DNA from: Flexithrix dorotheae DSM 6795
GTDB taxonomy: Bacteria > Bacteroidota > Bacteroidia > Cytophagales > Flammeovirgaceae
Reading direction: 5' to 3'
Assembly (NCBI RefSeq): GCF_000379765.1
Contig: NZ_KB903431.1
Coordinates: 511,788 to 575,787, forward strand
DNA: 64,000 nucleotides
Numbering within the stretch: position 1 is the first letter of the stretch; the number at the start of each line of letters is the position of its first letter. The notes beneath the pieces were generated by a model, which saw only the letters and a list, made by a program, of their open reading frames with translations, was not told where the DNA came from and searched no databases. A program made the translations under genes and the position numbers. Positions 34,856-45,035 of this stretch are shown here, piece by piece.

Positions 34856-36139
34856 ATGAGACGAGATTTGATAGATGAATTGTCATGGAGAGGTATGGTA
34901 CATGATACCACTCCTGAAATAAAAGCACATTTAAATGCTGACATGAGAGCCGGTTATATTGGTTTTGATCCCACGGCTTCCTCCCTTCATATTGGTAACT
35001 TAGCCACTGTAATGCTATTGAAACACCTGCAACTGGCGGGCCATAAACCTTATGCCCTAGTAGGTGGAGCTACCGGGATGATTGGAGATCCTTCAGGAAA
35101 ATCTGAGGAGCGAAAGTTTTTAAGTGAGGAAACCTTAAGGGCTAATCAACTGGGGGTAAAAAATCAACTGGAAAAATTCCTTGATTTTGACTGTGGTGAA
35201 AATTCTGCTGTTGTGGTCAATAACTATGACTGGTTTAAGGATATTGGTTTTTTACAATTCCTAAGAGGAGCAGGAAAACATCTGACAGTCAATTATATGG
35301 CTGCGAAAGAATCAGTAAAGAAAAGAATTGAAACGGGTATTTCTTTTACCGAGTTTTCTTATCAATTGTTGCAGGCGTATGACTTTGTTCATCTGTATAA
35401 AAATAAAGAGGTTACGATTCAGATGGGTGGTTCTGATCAGTGGGGAAATATTACCTCTGGGACTGAATTAATCAGAAGGATGGAAAGCGGAGAAGCGTTT
35501 GCCCTAACTACGCCCTTAATCACTAAATCGGATGGATCAAAATTTGGAAAATCTGAATCTGGAAATGTCTGGCTCGATCCGGAAATGACATCTCCTTACA
35601 AATTCTACCAATTTTGGTTGAATATTGGAGATACTGAAATAGGGAAAGTCCTTAGAGTTTTTACCCTATTTACTCAGGAGGAAATTGAGGCAATGGAAAA
35701 GGAGTATGAGGGTAATCCAAATGCTTTAAAAAGAATACTAGCAAAGGATATTACCATCAGGGTTCATTCTGAAGAAGAATATGAAAAGGCAGTGGGAGCT
35801 TCAGAAATTTTGTTTAAAAAATCCGGAGTGACTGAAGCTTTGAGGAAACTGGATGAAAAAACTTTACTGGAATTATTCGATGGCGTACCCCAAGTTGAAG
35901 TTTCCAAGGATCAACTAAATCCGGATTTGGGTATGCTGGACTTTCTTTCGGAAGTTACACAAAATGTCATTTTTAAATCCAAAGGTGAAGCCAAAAAAAT
36001 GATTCAAAATGGTGGTGTGAGTGTGAATAAAGAAAAGGTGGAGTCAATCAGTCAACACTTCAATTTTGAATTGCTACAGGGAAAATATCTCCTTGTACAA
36101 AAAGGGAAAAAGAATTATTTCTTAGTAAAAACAATCTAA
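34856..36139 (+). CDS. tyrS: Tyrosyl-tRNA synthetase
   Basis: 427 residues, bacterial TyrS length. Class I signature HIGN (45-48) in ASSLHIGNLATV, the tyrosine-pocket YDW (NNYDWFKDIGF) and the KMSKS-type loop KFGKS, followed by ESGNVWLDPEMTSPYKFYQFW. The C-terminal about 65 residues are an S4 RNA-binding domain. It charges tRNA-Tyr. A terminator follows. Confidence 0.97.
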   Translation: MRRDLIDELSWRGMVHDTTPEIKAHLNADMRAGYIGFDPTASSLHIGNLATVMLLKHLQLAGHKPYALVGGATGMIGDPSGKSEERKFLSEETLRANQLGVKNQLEKFLDFDCGENSAVVVNNYDWFKDIGFLQFLRGAGKHLTVNYMAAKESVKKRIETGISFTEFSYQLLQAYDFVHLYKNKEVTIQMGGSDQWGNITSGTELIRRMESGEAFALTTPLITKSDGSKFGKSESGNVWLDPEMTSPYKFYQFWLNIGDTEIGKVLRVFTLFTQEEIEAMEKEYEGNPNALKRILAKDITIRVHSEEEYEKAVGASEILFKKSGVTEALRKLDEKTLLELFDGVPQVEVSKDQLNPDLGMLDFLSEVTQNVIFKSKGEAKKMIQNGGVSVNKEKVESISQHFNFELLQGKYLLVQKGKKNYFLVKTI

Positions 36140-36149
36140 TAAAATGCTG

Positions 36150-36186
36150 AAAATGAGTCAAAAAACATTTTTGGCTCATTTTTTTT
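36150..36186 (+). terminator. Intrinsic terminator after tyrS
   Basis: AAAATGAGTCAAAAA (36150-36164) pairs with the segment around 36168-36182 (TTTTTGGCTCATTTT, one G-U), followed by more T residues. Confidence 0.8.
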
Positions 36187-36372
36187 GATTAATTTCGGAT
36201 GAGTAAAGTAAATTTCTCGTTATTCATCATATTTTACAGCCAAAGTTTTTAGGTTTTATTTTTGAAGGTTGTAAATAGAAAATATAGGAAAAGGCTGGAG
36301 TGGAATTTTTTGTGGGAAGGGAACCTTTTTAAAGTATAGAGAAAACCTCTTTGATTAGATTTTTTTGACTAA

Positions 36373-39300
36373 ATGAAGAAAGATAGGGTTTATATTTTTT
36401 TAGCATTAATCTCCCTGGGATTAACTTTATCTTTACATTTTTTTTATGGCTCCATAAATACCGAAAAGTTATTTAGTAAATCTCTTTCTCACAAGCTGGC
36501 CCAAGAGTCTAAAATTGCTGATGACAATATTTTTGAGTTTAAACAAAGATTTACTGAAGGCAGTCAAATTTCCTTTAACAACCTTTTCTCCGAAAGTAAA
36601 TACCCAATCTTTGTTTATAAAAACAAAAATCTCCTTTATTGGTCCGACCATAAGTATGATATTCAGTATCAGTACTTTGCAGGATATTACAAGGAGAAAT
36701 GCATTGATACAGGTCATGCCATATATCTGGTAAAAAAATCAATTGATAAAATAAATGAAATTGAATTTGAGATCATTACCCTTATTCCGCTAAAGTCTAC
36801 TTATGATATCGAAAGTAAGTATTTAAGGTCGGAATATAATCCGGAAATTTTTCCAAATCAGGATATGGAAATTACGCTGGAAAAGCAATCCAGTGATGAA
36901 GATATATTCAATGCCTATGGGACTTATCTTTTTTCCATTTCATTTCCTCCAGACTTTTACTATGAGGGAGATAATCAGTTAGTTACCTTATTTTTTGGAA
37001 TTTCCTTTTGCCTGTTCCTCTTTTTATTTTTCAAAATAAAACTTTACCAATTAATAAAAAAAGGAAGGGTATGGTTGGCTTTTGTTATTTTGATTTTTAT
37101 GGTGGTGTCATTCAGGGGGTTGATGATCTATTATAGAATACCCCATGATATGATGGATATTGATTTATTTAAAGCCAATATTTTTGCTTCCTCCATCATT
37201 TCACCGTCTCTGGGAGATTTGTTGCTTAATCTTTTTGGAATAACCTTAATCATAGGTTTCATAGCCCGAAACCTGGGGAAATTAATCCCTCTAAAACAAC
37301 TCTTAAAGTTAGATCAATTTTGGAAAGATTTACTTTCAGTTGTATTGGTAACCATTACTTATTTTAGTGGTTTCTATATTTATGCGGTTCTGCAAACTAT
37401 TTATTTCAATTCCAGTATTACTCTGGATATTACCAGTGAAATCAACTTTTTTCTTCCGGTAAAAATTATTTGTATAGTCATTTTTATACTATGCGCCCTC
37501 AATTATTTTATTATATGTCATGTCTCCTCCAAGATCCTGATAAAATTAGGTAAATCCCTCTATGGCATTACGGTAGTTTTTGTTTTAGGCAGCCTTATTT
37601 ACTATATCTTATCTGTGATAATGAAGGTGGATAATATCCTCATATTCAATGTAAATGCTATTTACTTTGCTACTATTACCTATTTTAATTTCCCTTTATT
37701 TTTAAGGCATGTCAATTATTCTACCCTTGTATATTTTATCTTTTGTATAGTAGCAAGTTCTATAATTGGCGCTTATGCCATTTTCAATTTTGAGCAAATC
37801 CGGGATTTGGAAAACAAAAACCGATATGCCAATATTCTGACTTTCGAAAATGACCCTTATGGTGAATTCAATCTTAATCAGATCGTACAGGAAGTTCGAA
37901 ATGATACTACTATAAAAAGCTGGTTTATTGATGAATTTTACCCCGACCTGATTAAGAACAAGATAAAAAGGTCTTATATCACTAAGTATTTTGATAAGTA
38001 TGATCTGGAAATCAGGTTGTTTGATGGGGACGGAACTCCTTATGATTCGGATGCTAATTATAACGCATTGCGAAGGATGTACAGCCAGGACAAATACAAA
38101 ACCGAATACAGTAATGTCTATTTTGTGAATGAACTGGCTACCGGAAACAATAAATATTCCTGCCTGATTTCTCTGGATACTAATAGCATCAGGGTAGGGC
38201 ATATCGTTCTCGATTTTGTACTTAAGAAAAGTATCCCTAACAGTATTTATCCTCCTTTCCTTGATAAGCGGTTTGAGGACCTGAACAGATATGAAGATTA
38301 TAGTTACTCTATTTATCTGGATGATCGCCTGATGTATAGTTATGGCGATTATAATTATGATAATAAGTTCCTCAGTTTATTCGAACATGAGAAAGGGTAT
38401 TTGAAAAAGGAGATTGAAACAGAAAAATATTCTCACTTTCGTGTCCCTGGAAAGAAGAATAAAAATATTATCATTTCTTCATTGAAATACCCACCAAGAA
38501 ATGTATTGTCAAATTTTTCTTTTTTCTTTTTAATTCTGGTTTTGGCTTTAATTATGGTCATTTTTTACCAAAATTATATTTCCGGAAGAAGAAAGGGGAA
38601 AATGAATTTTACTACCAGAATTCAGGTCTATCTGGTATTTGCTTTTTTCCTTCCTCTGGCTATCGTTAGTGTGATCATTGTCAGTATTTTAAGTACTGGG
38701 AATCAAAGTGAAACTGAAAGCTTTTATCTGGAAAAAGCACAGAATGTAAGCAACAATGTGGGTGACGAAATTATTGATTATAACCGGGGACTAATTGACA
38801 AAGATCGACTTGCGGATAAGATTGTGGAAATATCGAGGTTTACCCAATCCGATATAAATTTATATGATCCTTCTGGGAGATTGCTGGTAACCAGCCTTGG
38901 TGTAATTTTCGATAACCACCTTTTAACTAATTTGGTAAATCCCCGGGCTTATGTCAATATTCTGGAAAAGAACCAGGCGAAAACCATGTTGGATGAAAAG
39001 GTAGGAGATTTGAATTTTAATGCGGCTTACGTGGGGATAAAATCCCCTGACGATTCCGGGGAAATTCTGGGCATTATCAGTATTCCATTTTTTGAATCGA
39101 AGGATAAATTGGAAAATCAGATTATTGATGTGATTTCCACCATCATGCAGATCTTTACTTCTATTTTCGTAGTCCTTCTGGCGCTTTCTTATTTCTCTGT
39201 AAAGTCCCTGACCAGGCCATTGGTATTGATTACCCAGAAAATTAAAAAAGTTTCTTTAACAGGGAAAAATGAGGAATTGGAATACCAGTCGGATGATGAG

Positions 39301-40038
39301 ATTGGACTATTAGTGGGAGAATATAATAAAATGATTCTCAAGCTGGATGATAGTCGGGCAGCCCTTGCAAGAAGTGAAAAAGAAACTGCCTGGCGGGAAA
39401 TGGCTAAGCAGGTTGCCCATGAAATTAAAAATCCATTAACGCCTATGAAGTTATCTCTGCAGCAGCTTGAAAGGGTTTTGAATGGGGAAGAAAGGGCTCG
39501 AAAATCCATTAAAATGTTATTGGGTCAAGTGGATACATTAAATGATATTACCACCTCATTTTCCACATTTGCCAAGATGCCGCTTCCTCAGGAAGAAAAG
39601 TTTGAGCTGGGGGCAATTTTAAAACAGACGATTGAACTTCACGGAAACAATACCAAATCGAAAATCATTAAAAGGATTCCGGAGGGGGAGTTTTATGTAA
39701 ATGCTGATAAAAAACTGATGGGTAGAGTTTTTACCAACCTGATTCTCAATGGAATTCAGGCGGTACCCTCAGGTTTAACTCCAGAAATTCAAATTTCCCT
39801 CAAACCATTTTCACCGCACAAAATCTTGTTGGAATTTAAGGATAATGGAGAAGGTATTCCTGAATATATTCAGGGAAAAATATTCATACCTAATTTTACC
39901 ACGAAAGCTACCGGATCTGGTATAGGGCTTGCCATTGCCAAAAGAGGAATAGAACACTCCGGGGGAAGTATCTGGTTTGAGACAGAACCGGGAAACGGTA
40001 CTACCTTTTTCATAGAAATGCCGCTTTGCAGTAACTAA
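36373..40038 (+). CDS. Giant NtrY-like sensor histidine kinase
   Basis: 1221 residues. N-terminal membrane segment (7-24), a first extracytoplasmic domain (about 25-200), a polytopic block of about seven or eight membrane helices (about 200-475), a second large exported domain (about 480-700), further helices near 715-735 and 755-778, a third sensory loop and a helix near 925-945, then HAMP (SLTRPLVLITQKIKKVSL) and the kinase. The H-box is VAHEIKNPLTPMKLSLQQLE with phospho-acceptor His1016, characteristic of NtrY; ATP boxes are DNGEGIPEYI and GIGLAIAKRG. No receiver domain. The nearest possible partner, the sigma-54-type regulator, lies about 4 kb upstream. Confidence 0.88.
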   Translation: MKKDRVYIFLALISLGLTLSLHFFYGSINTEKLFSKSLSHKLAQESKIADDNIFEFKQRFTEGSQISFNNLFSESKYPIFVYKNKNLLYWSDHKYDIQYQYFAGYYKEKCIDTGHAIYLVKKSIDKINEIEFEIITLIPLKSTYDIESKYLRSEYNPEIFPNQDMEITLEKQSSDEDIFNAYGTYLFSISFPPDFYYEGDNQLVTLFFGISFCLFLFLFFKIKLYQLIKKGRVWLAFVILIFMVVSFRGLMIYYRIPHDMMDIDLFKANIFASSIISPSLGDLLLNLFGITLIIGFIARNLGKLIPLKQLLKLDQFWKDLLSVVLVTITYFSGFYIYAVLQTIYFNSSITLDITSEINFFLPVKIICIVIFILCALNYFIICHVSSKILIKLGKSLYGITVVFVLGSLIYYILSVIMKVDNILIFNVNAIYFATITYFNFPLFLRHVNYSTLVYFIFCIVASSIIGAYAIFNFEQIRDLENKNRYANILTFENDPYGEFNLNQIVQEVRNDTTIKSWFIDEFYPDLIKNKIKRSYITKYFDKYDLEIRLFDGDGTPYDSDANYNALRRMYSQDKYKTEYSNVYFVNELATGNNKYSCLISLDTNSIRVGHIVLDFVLKKSIPNSIYPPFLDKRFEDLNRYEDYSYSIYLDDRLMYSYGDYNYDNKFLSLFEHEKGYLKKEIETEKYSHFRVPGKKNKNIIISSLKYPPRNVLSNFSFFFLILVLALIMVIFYQNYISGRRKGKMNFTTRIQVYLVFAFFLPLAIVSVIIVSILSTGNQSETESFYLEKAQNVSNNVGDEIIDYNRGLIDKDRLADKIVEISRFTQSDINLYDPSGRLLVTSLGVIFDNHLLTNLVNPRAYVNILEKNQAKTMLDEKVGDLNFNAAYVGIKSPDDSGEILGIISIPFFESKDKLENQIIDVISTIMQIFTSIFVVLLALSYFSVKSLTRPLVLITQKIKKVSLTGKNEELEYQSDDEIGLLVGEYNKMILKLDDSRAALARSEKETAWREMAKQVAHEIKNPLTPMKLSLQQLERVLNGEERARKSIKMLLGQVDTLNDITTSFSTFAKMPLPQEEKFELGAILKQTIELHGNNTKSKIIKRIPEGEFYVNADKKLMGRVFTNLILNGIQAVPSGLTPEIQISLKPFSPHKILLEFKDNGEGIPEYIQGKIFIPNFTTKATGSGIGLAIAKRGIEHSGGSIWFETEPGNGTTFFIEMPLCSN

Positions 40039-40087
40039 AAAATGTTTTTCTGCAAAACGGCAAAACTTAAATTCCTTAAACTAATCC

Positions 40088-42250
40088 TTAATTGGCCAAA
40101 GACATTTCTTCCACCAAATGTTTGGCTCCGGCATATTTATCAATAATAAAGAGGACATACCGAATATCTACTACAATATTCCTGCAAATATCCGGATCGT
40201 ACATAATATCACTCATGGTAGATTCCCAGCTTCGGTCAAAATTAAGACCGATTAATTTCCCTTCAGCATCAATAATGGGACTGCCGGAATTTCCACCTGT
40301 AGTATGATTGGAGGCTGTAAAACAAACTGGCATTTTACCATTTTCCCCATAGGGTCCATAATCCTTTTGCTCATACAACTCAACCAGTTTGTCTGGAACA
40401 TAGAATTCCTCAGTAGGCTTATGGTCAGGATTTCTTTTTTGCATCACACCTTCAAGCGTAGTTTGATATTCATAAAGCATTCCGTCATGTGGAGAAGAAC
40501 CTTCCACCTTTCCAAATCCAACTCTTAATGTCAGATTAGCATCAGGCCAATAGTTTTTATCTGGAATTAAGGTTTGAATAGCCTTTACATACTCCCGCAT
40601 AAGCTTGTCCTTTTCTTCTGCTAACCTGAAATACTCCGGTTCAATTTGAGTTTGAAAGCTGATAAATAATGTACGCATTACGGAAAATGCAGGGTCCTTA
40701 CTTATCTTTTTTATGGAAGAGGCAGAAAAATTAATAAGTAAGTCATTGGTCTTTTGTTCATCCGCAAACATTGTTTTTTCATAAAGTTTTGAGGCAAAAA
40801 CCTCAGGGTCATTGTCATATTTTGAAGCAATGAGGGCTTGTAGTTCAGATTTGAATTCAGGATTAATTTCCTCCAGATAAATTTCCATGAGGGAGGCAAA
40901 AATTTCCTGATCCAACTCCTTATCATAATTTTTGAAATGACCTCTGGTTTTTTGTTTAAGTTTTTCTACTTCTGCTTCCACTGCTTTATCTTTCTCAAGT
41001 TGTGCATGATTTATGGCAATATTGTTAAAATCACTGGCAAAGCGAATAAGTTGCGGACCATAAAAAATAAATTCCCTGAATAAATCCCGGGCAAGGGTAT
41101 ATTTCTTCTGGGCTTCATGATTCACTTTTAAATCTTCCAAAATCTTCAGGTATTCCTGATTTTTTGTATTGGCAAGTCCTTTAAACCTTGATTCAAATTC
41201 CAGCTTTTTTTCGTAGGCATTTTTTCTTTTTAAACCCAGGTTTTCCCCAATCCATTTCTTATAGGCATTACTGATGCTGGATTGCCTGGCAGCATATTTT
41301 ATCCTGATTTCATCATCAGCTTTCATTGCCGCATCAATTATGGAAAGGCTTGCCTCTCTCATTTTAATTCTAAGAGGATTCACCTCATCTGTGATAAACT
41401 CCACAGCAAATGATGGCAGGAATTGCTGTGTGCTTCCTGGAAAACCAAAAATTAAAGAAGGGTCACCCTGCTTCACTCCATTCATACCAATCGGCAGAAA
41501 GTGTTTGGGTTTGTAGGGAACATTGTCCGGAGAATAACTTGCGGGTTTGTTATCTGCATCGGCATATATTCTGAAAACAGAAAAATCTCCAGTATGTCTT
41601 GGCCAGACCCAATTATCGGTGTCTGCTCCAAATTTTCCAATAGAAGAGGGAGGCGCTCCAACTAATCGAATATCCTTAAATGTTTCGGTAATGAACATAA
41701 AATATTGATTACCATAGAAAAACTCCTTAATAATAGCTCCATAATGAGAGCCCGCGGTGGCCTCCTCCTTGATTTGCTGTGTATTTCTTAAAATAATACC
41801 ATTTCTTTGATTTTCCTCCATTTGGTCATTTACTCCTGCCAATACTTTTGAAGTAACATCTTCCATTCTTACAATAAATGTAATGGTAAGGCCCGGGTTG
41901 CTCAATTCCTCCTCTTTATTCATCGCCCAAAATCCATCGGTGAGGTAATCATTTTCAAGTGAACTGTGGGATTGAATTCTTCCATAGCCACAATGGTGGT
42001 TTGTGAGTAGCAAGCCTTCCGGGCTGACTACTACCCCTGTACAACCCCCTCCAAATTGTAATACAGCATCTTTTAAACTTGACTGGTTAACCGAATATAT
42101 ATCTTCCGGAGTAAGTTTAAATCCATTTGTTTGGAGTTGCTCTGCGTTTAATTGCTGTAATAATAGGGGTAACCACATCCCTTCATCTGCTATGGCAGGA
42201 AAAAAGGAAGTGATAGAAAACAAAACCAAAAATAATATTTTTTTAATCAT
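40088..42250 (-). CDS. S46 family dipeptidyl peptidase (DPP7/DPP11-like)
   Basis: 720 residues with a signal peptide (KKILFLVLFSITSFFPAIA). Trypsin-like catalytic residues are visible: His in LLTNHHCGYGRI (about 86-97), the Asp region TDNWVWPRHTGDF and Ser in TGGNSGSPIIDAEG (about 650). S46 enzymes remove dipeptides from peptide N-termini in the periplasm and feed peptide use. Substrate preference (hydrophobic or acidic P1) depends on a residue near the nucleophile that I cannot assign with certainty. Convergent with the kinase gene. Confidence 0.94.
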   Translation of the reverse strand: MIKKILFLVLFSITSFFPAIADEGMWLPLLLQQLNAEQLQTNGFKLTPEDIYSVNQSSLKDAVLQFGGGCTGVVVSPEGLLLTNHHCGYGRIQSHSSLENDYLTDGFWAMNKEEELSNPGLTITFIVRMEDVTSKVLAGVNDQMEENQRNGIILRNTQQIKEEATAGSHYGAIIKEFFYGNQYFMFITETFKDIRLVGAPPSSIGKFGADTDNWVWPRHTGDFSVFRIYADADNKPASYSPDNVPYKPKHFLPIGMNGVKQGDPSLIFGFPGSTQQFLPSFAVEFITDEVNPLRIKMREASLSIIDAAMKADDEIRIKYAARQSSISNAYKKWIGENLGLKRKNAYEKKLEFESRFKGLANTKNQEYLKILEDLKVNHEAQKKYTLARDLFREFIFYGPQLIRFASDFNNIAINHAQLEKDKAVEAEVEKLKQKTRGHFKNYDKELDQEIFASLMEIYLEEINPEFKSELQALIASKYDNDPEVFASKLYEKTMFADEQKTNDLLINFSASSIKKISKDPAFSVMRTLFISFQTQIEPEYFRLAEEKDKLMREYVKAIQTLIPDKNYWPDANLTLRVGFGKVEGSSPHDGMLYEYQTTLEGVMQKRNPDHKPTEEFYVPDKLVELYEQKDYGPYGENGKMPVCFTASNHTTGGNSGSPIIDAEGKLIGLNFDRSWESTMSDIMYDPDICRNIVVDIRYVLFIIDKYAGAKHLVEEMSLAN

Positions 42251-42394
42251 CGAGATAAAGTTGTTTATTGTGAAGTTTTCTAAAGTTTTAATTTATAAGG
42301 GAAATGGAAAGCAAAACAGACCATTTGTAGCATAAAGTCATTGCTTTAGGCAACTTCTGTGAATAAAAAGAATTTTTGAACGAAAATAACCTAC

Positions 42395-43135
42395 TTATTC
42401 GAAAGTACTGGTATCTAAATGGGCATTTCTTAGCTGATTCTTGAAATGAAGGGTTATTCCTGGTCCCATTTGGTTAAAGCAACTCTTTATTTTGGTGGGC
42501 AAATCTTCAAAGTGAATTTCCGCATTCTGATTGTAATACACAAATAGAAACTGATCCAAAGCTTCTTTGAAATGGCCTTTATTATAATTGCTATTCCCTA
42601 AATCATAATTCAGATTAACCAATTCGTCAACCCTGGTTTTTCTGTTGAAATCTTCGGAGCTGAGTAATTCCGTTGAAATATTTCCATTATTGAAATAATA
42701 TACAGGGACTTTGTTCTGGTTAACATTAAGGTCCACTATATGGTCATTGGAATAAAATGTGGAAATCAATAGGAAAAATAATATACCGGTAAACACAAAA
42801 ATCTTTACCAAAATCACTGTTTTGGTATCTTTTGAAACATAAACAGTTCCTTTCCTTTCACGATAAAGTCTTACTTTTCTTAAAATAGATGACCTTCGGT
42901 ACATTTCGGCCATCATTTCCTCCTGCGCAATTAGCGGATTGTCATACCTTTCTCTTTTATTTGGATTGGAAAGCGTATCATAAGCTACACTTAATTCCTT
43001 AAATTTTTCTTCTGCAAAACCGTCTCCCTGATTTTTGTCCGGATGATATTTAACGGCAAGTTTTCTATAAGCCTTTTTTATTTCTTCAAAGCTGGCATTC
43101 CTGTTCAGACCTAATACATTATAATAATCTGGCAT
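42395..43135 (-). CDS. Membrane-anchored J-domain protein
   Basis: 246 residues. The J domain occupies 1-66 with the HPD motif at 31-33 ([13 protein letters not shown]), which activates Hsp70 ATPase. There is no Gly/Phe region, zinc domain or C-terminal substrate domain of DnaJ. A single membrane helix lies at about 108-128 ([18 protein letters not shown]), then a short soluble domain of about 115 residues with no recognised family. Topology suggests a cytoplasmic J domain tethered at the inner membrane. The partner DnaK is not in the window. Confidence 0.8.
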   Translation of the reverse strand: MPDYYNVLGLNRNASFEEIKKAYRKLAVKYHPDKNQGDGFAEEKFKELSVAYDTLSNPNKRERYDNPLIAQEEMMAEMYRRSSILRKVRLYRERKGTVYVSKDTKTVILVKIFVFTGILFFLLISTFYSNDHIVDLNVNQNKVPVYYFNNGNISTELLSSEDFNRKTRVDELVNLNYDLGNSNYNKGHFKEALDQFLFVYYNQNAEIHFEDLPTKIKSCFNQMGPGITLHFKNQLRNAHLDTSTFE

Positions 43136-43306
43136 AAACTATTAGTCATTTATTTCTTGTTTTATATCAATCCCTTTTTACTGGAATTGAGTTGGTAAAA
43201 TTTGATGAGCATAAGTCCATATATAATTTCTAATTAAGATATGGCTAAAAAGATACAAATTCAACAAATTTTATAGGAATTGTGGAACAGGAATGTCAGT
43301 TGGGAA

Positions 43307-44431
43307 TTATCTCTTGATTTCCACTTTTTTTCCGGTTTTCAATGCTTCCTCTATGGCCTGTACCACGATAATGTCTTTTAAGCCTTCTTCACCGGGGACA
43401 CGCATAGGTTTGTCTTCACTAATACAAACAGAGACTTCGTCCATTTGGGCGGCCTGCTGGTTGATTACCGGAAATTCGAAAACGCCTTCTTTAGATGCTC
43501 CTTTAATGCCTCTGTATGCAGAAAAAGGATCTAATTTAAACCAGCCCTTTTCGGTAGTAGTATGCATGCTATTTACACTCATTCCAAAACTGGTGGAAAG
43601 ATTGCCAATTGCACCACTTGGAAATTGAACCTGGAAGGCAATAGTTTCAGGAACTTCCTTAAATATGTCAGGATTGGTATTGAAAGACTGAGCAGTAACA
43701 GAATTAGGTTCCTCACCAGTAATGTATCGGGCGGCCTGAAGGGAATAAACACCCATATCCATCATAGGACCACCGCCATATGTTCTTTTTACTTTCCAGT
43801 GTTCCGGCCTGCTTTCCCTGTATCCTGCAGATGCGGTAACCAATTTAACTGCGCCCATTACTTTTTCCTGGCCAAGCCTCATGACTTCCTGAGTAGTAGG
43901 CTCAAATTGCATTCGGTAACCAATCGATAATTTTACATTATTATCATTACAGGCTTTTATCATTTGTTTGCATTCCTCTTCATTTAGGGCCATAGGCTTT
44001 TCACAAATGACATGCTTTCCGGCATTGGCTGCCTTTATGGTATATTCTGCATGCATGGAATTAGGTAATACGATATATACAATATCAATATCCTTATTCT
44101 TTTTTATTTCTTCAAAGTTTTCGTAATTGTAGATATTTTTTTCAGGGATATTATATTGTTCCTGCCATTTTTTTGCTTTTGAGGGTGTTCCGGTAACGAT
44201 TCCTGCCAGATAACAATTTTCAGTTTCTTGTAATGCAGGTGCAAGTAAATCAGTGCTGTAATAGCCTAATCCAACAAGGGCAACCCCCATTTTTTTATCT
44301 AACTTTTTGGAATAGCCAAAACCTAATTGTGGTAAGGCAAAAGCTAAGGAGGATGCTCCAAATCCCAATGAAAGATTTTTTACAAATTTCCTTCTGGATG
44401 AGTTTTTTTGTTCTGGTTTTAAATAGTTCAT
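43307..44431 (-). CDS. Gfo/Idh/MocA family oxidoreductase with export signal
   Basis: 374 residues. Tat-like N-terminus SSRRKFVKNLSLGFGASSLAF, consistent with export of a folded NAD(P)-containing enzyme. Rossmann domain from about residue 48 (MGVALVGLGYYSTDLLAPAL), followed by the EKP motif CEKPMALNEEECKQM (about 144-158) and the C-terminal alpha/beta domain. Resembles glucose-fructose oxidoreductase-type proteins. It probably oxidises or isomerises a sugar in the periplasm; substrate unknown. No sugar operon adjoins it. Confidence 0.85.
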   Translation of the reverse strand: MNYLKPEQKNSSRRKFVKNLSLGFGASSLAFALPQLGFGYSKKLDKKMGVALVGLGYYSTDLLAPALQETENCYLAGIVTGTPSKAKKWQEQYNIPEKNIYNYENFEEIKKNKDIDIVYIVLPNSMHAEYTIKAANAGKHVICEKPMALNEEECKQMIKACNDNNVKLSIGYRMQFEPTTQEVMRLGQEKVMGAVKLVTASAGYRESRPEHWKVKRTYGGGPMMDMGVYSLQAARYITGEEPNSVTAQSFNTNPDIFKEVPETIAFQVQFPSGAIGNLSTSFGMSVNSMHTTTEKGWFKLDPFSAYRGIKGASKEGVFEFPVINQQAAQMDEVSVCISEDKPMRVPGEEGLKDIIVVQAIEEALKTGKKVEIKR

Positions 44432-45035
44432 TTTAATTTAAAAATAATGGTGTGTGGAAAAATTATCCTTTAGTTTTTAATTCCGGAAGGCTAGGTTAAA
44501 ATTCTGAAATTTTTATGTAGGAAAAACCATTTCAGTGATTAAAAAATAGTCCGGAGTAAAACAACAGGTTTACATGCTATAACTACCTCTAATTTGATAG
44601 TGAATTACCTTTAATATCATATCTATAGGCAGCTGTCGAAGACTTTCAATATTAAACGACATGAAACCAATCTGCAAAGAATGTTTAGGAAAAAAAGAAA
44701 ATTATGGCTAAGTTTTACAAACTATTTTTTCTTTAAAACTTTTTGTTTCAAGTGAATCCTAAACTTGAAAATTTGGTTTTTACCCAAAATTTAAGGAAAC
44801 TCTAAATTTACTTAAGATCTAATCAAACTTTTATTTATTTATATTTTTGAATCTATCCTTATTCCCGTACCCTGTGATAAGGCATTGAATTTATTAAAAA
44901 AAGTGAGGATTGTCATACTAAATAATTGGATATTGAATTTAAATTTAGAGGAGGTTAGTAGAAATGAATGCATTTTTTTATCTAAATTTTATCGGTGACC
45001 GAATAAAATTATATTTTTTTATCTTCAAATGACAA
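44432..45035. other. 604-bp intergenic region
   Basis: AT-rich region between divergent genes with no gene or RNA that I can support. The only marked sequence is TCGGTGACCGA at 44992-45002, an 11-base palindrome about 35 bases before the next start codon, a possible operator. A 16-codon frame at 44661 is too short to call. Confidence 0.4.

Noticed and set aside
44661-44711. Sixteen-codon peptide with CxxC (MKPICKECLGKKENYG)
   Set aside because: Too short and without context to separate from chance.
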